DNA of 14,705 nucleotides from Crocinitomicaceae bacterium (GTDB lineage Bacteria; Bacteroidota; Bacteroidia; Flavobacteriales_D; Crocinitomicaceae), in contig DORI01000258.1 in the NCBI GenBank assembly GCA_003512365.1, positions 1-14,705 of the forward strand. Reading direction: 5' to 3'. Both the position numbers and the translations under genes were made by a program. Shown piece by piece: positions 13,853 through 14,705 of this stretch. The notes beneath the pieces were generated by a model, which saw nothing but the letters and a program-made list of their open reading frames with translations, did not search any database and had not been told where the DNA came from. The stretch's first letter is position 1. Each line of letters begins with the position of its first letter.

Positions 13853-14406
13853 GGCAACTTGAGCGTTGACCAACTTGAACATCGCCAATTGTTTCTTACT
13901 TGAGTGAACTTTGCCTCAATTGATGTTCCTTTGTTCAGAGAAAAATTCACCACGGCTTGACCTTCAATCATGCGAATAGAATTTATTTTTAGTTCTTTCT
14001 TCCAACTGTCAAAGTCTTGACAATCACACCAAACGTTGGCTTCAAAAAACGGATTAATCTCGCCGACACGGTATTCTATTTCCTTGTTTTTTAAACTCAG
14101 ATTAATTCCAAAAGCAATGGCTTTGTATTCATCTAAAAAGGTCGTCGTGAATAATGAATCTTTTACCAAATCCTTGTAGCGCGAATCGAATTTCACCCAA
14201 TCAATTCCAGAATAGAGAGAATCACCATCTGTGGAATTCACTTCGAAATCACGAATTGAATCATTAAGGTTTAAAGCGAGTATTTTGCGCAAGTTCTCTT
14301 CTACAGCAGTTCTGTCGTTATTTTCTAACTGAGGAGGCGCGGATCTTTCTTCTTCACAGCTTAAAAGTGAAAAAGTTAAAATTGCTAACCAAAAGACATA
14401 GTTCAT
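13849..14406 (-). CDS. Hypothetical lipoprotein
   Basis: Family not recognised. The product has a lipoprotein signal peptide: MNYVFWLAILTFSLLSC with lipobox LLSC and Cys at residue 17. It is followed directly by the acidic run EEE, compatible with the acidic lipoprotein-export signal reported in Bacteroidota (inference). The mature domain of about 168 residues is mixed alpha/beta by composition, with a WCDCQDFDSWKK segment (about 125-136) and an ending rich in Trp and Ser (NNWRCSSWSTLKLP). The Cys residues in WCDC and WRCSS could form disulfides or bind metal, but this is speculative. The gene has a good -7 box upstream. It is the second gene on this strand after the beta-flower gene, 58 bp downstream of it, and converges on engB. 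Confidence 0.75.
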   Translation of the reverse strand: MNYVFWLAILTFSLLSCEEERSAPPQLENNDRTAVEENLRKILALNLNDSIRDFEVNSTDGDSLYSGIDWVKFDSRYKDLVKDSLFTTTFLDEYKAIAFGINLSLKNKEIEYRVGEINPFFEANVWCDCQDFDSWKKELKINSIRMIEGQAVVNFSLNKGTSIEAKFTQVRNNWRCSSWSTLKLP

Positions 14407-14422
14407 GCAACAAAAATTTGCA

Positions 14423-14430
14423 CAAAGTTA
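14423..14430 (-). promoter_or_regulatory. Candidate -7 promoter box for the lipoprotein gene
   Basis: Read on the minus strand the box is TAACTTTG, an exact TAnnTTTG match ending 16 nt before the ATG at 14406, the same distance as the leuS box. No convincing TTG lies at -33. Confidence 0.5.
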
Positions 14431-14464
14431 CCAAATTGCATGCTATATGAACTTTTCCTTTTCG

Positions 14465-14705
14465 CTAATAGAAGAAAAAGAAGAAAAACAGTGCGGCTTC
14501 ACTTCGACGAATTCCGTCAGTGTAACCGATGGTGCTTCTTGATCCATTCATTACGCGCTCTCCGTCCACATAACCAATAGTGCTTCGTGAACTATTCATC
14601 ACACGTTCGCCGTCTATGTATCCGATAGTGCTTCGAGAACTGTTCATTACGCGTTGTCCGTCAAAATATCCGATGGTACTTCTAGAAGTACCATCGGATA
14701 TTTTG
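14465..14705 (-). CDS. Beta-flower repeat protein, C-terminal part (runs off the window)
   Basis: The frame is open from the window edge down to the stop at 14465-14467, giving 79 codons plus stop with no start yet required. It consists of 16-residue tandem repeats with consensus RSTIGY-x-DG-x-RVMN-S-S. There are three full copies and a diverging fourth (RSTIGYTDGIRRSEAA), closed by ALFFFFFFY. This repeat plus a poly-Phe C-terminus resembles the 5-fold beta-flower proteins of Bacteroidota, small secreted proteins of unknown function; the family name is from memory. A Met within each repeat (RVMN) creates false internal starts, so the real N-terminus, probably with a signal peptide, lies beyond the edge. 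The outermost 22 bases belong to a perfect palindrome and may not be native. Confidence 0.7.
   Translation of the reverse strand, partial: KISDGTSRSTIGYFDGQRVMNSSRSTIGYIDGERVMNSSRSTIGYVDGERVMNGSRSTIGYTDGIRRSEAALFFFFFFY
14468..14683 (-). repeat. 48-bp coding tandem repeats
   Basis: Each 16-aa unit is 48 bp long, and the units are similar but not identical at DNA level, with many synonymous differences (for example the four codings of RSTIGY). The repeat is therefore old and maintained by protein selection rather than a recent slippage product. Confidence 0.7.
14662..14705. repeat. 44-bp perfect palindrome at the window end
   Basis: Two 22-bp arms without spacer are centred on TCTAGA (between 14683 and 14684), and the palindrome ends on the last base of the window. 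The inner arm (14662-14683) encodes the native repeat RSTIGYF on the minus strand. The outer arm is its exact reverse complement. A perfect palindrome of this size stopping at the sequence edge is typical of fold-back artefacts. Confidence 0.85.

Noticed and set aside
14465..14647. 60-aa protein starting at the internal ATG at 14647
   Set aside because: That Met is part of the RVMN repeat and the frame stays open upstream to the window edge; the true start is outside.
14468..14683. 48-bp repeats as a CRISPR array
   Set aside because: There are no conserved repeats separated by unique spacers; the units are contiguous, diverged synonymously and encode a 16-aa protein repeat.

Overview
This window reads as chromosomal DNA from a low-GC member of the Bacteroidota, most likely Flavobacteriales or a close relative; the exact genus is not determinable from sequence alone. 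The lineage signs are a DUF4837 lipoprotein beside an MltD-like LysM transglycosylase, lipoproteins with acidic residues after the lipobox cysteine, TAnnTTTG-type -7 promoter boxes, weak or absent Shine-Dalgarno sequences, a MerR/B12-binding regulator of the Bacteroidota type, and a beta-flower repeat protein. Most content is housekeeping and cell-envelope; no phage, transposase, CRISPR array, tRNA or rRNA was seen.

Left part (1-8803): the 3' two-thirds of infB (translation initiation factor IF-2; its start lies outside the window), then a 62-bp gap with a 12-bp palindrome and a candidate promoter. A tightly packed seven-gene run follows: tatA, gatA, a lytic transglycosylase with two LysM domains, a DUF4837 lipoprotein, a family 2 glycosyltransferase, a family 9 (heptosyltransferase-like) glycosyltransferase and a degenerate UbiA-like membrane protein. 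Every junction overlaps (1, 4, 4, 1, 8 and 8 bp), so this looks like one translationally coupled operon mixing protein export, tRNA amidation, peptidoglycan turnover and surface-glycan assembly.

Middle part (8804-12323): two tandem paralogous genes for tiny stand-alone helix-turn-helix proteins (75 and 74 aa; about 38% identical by my hand count), each preceded by the same TTTACGCAAA decamer, then leuS. leuS carries the most striking anomaly in the window: a block of about 140 bp made of G/C-rich hairpins lies in frame between the Rossmann core and the CP1 editing domain, adding about 47 residues to this essential enzyme. It resembles an intergenic-type palindromic repeat that has become protein-coding.

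Right part (12320-14705): a MerR-type regulator with a cobalamin-binding domain (CarH/LitR-like, with the Trp of the usual cap motif replaced by Phe), divergent from engB; a small lipoprotein; and the C-terminal end of a beta-flower protein built from 16-residue repeats, running off the window. leuS/merR and engB/lipoprotein are convergent pairs whose stop codons interlock within four bases. The last 44 bases form a perfect palindrome ending exactly at the window edge, which may be a fold-back assembly or amplification artefact.
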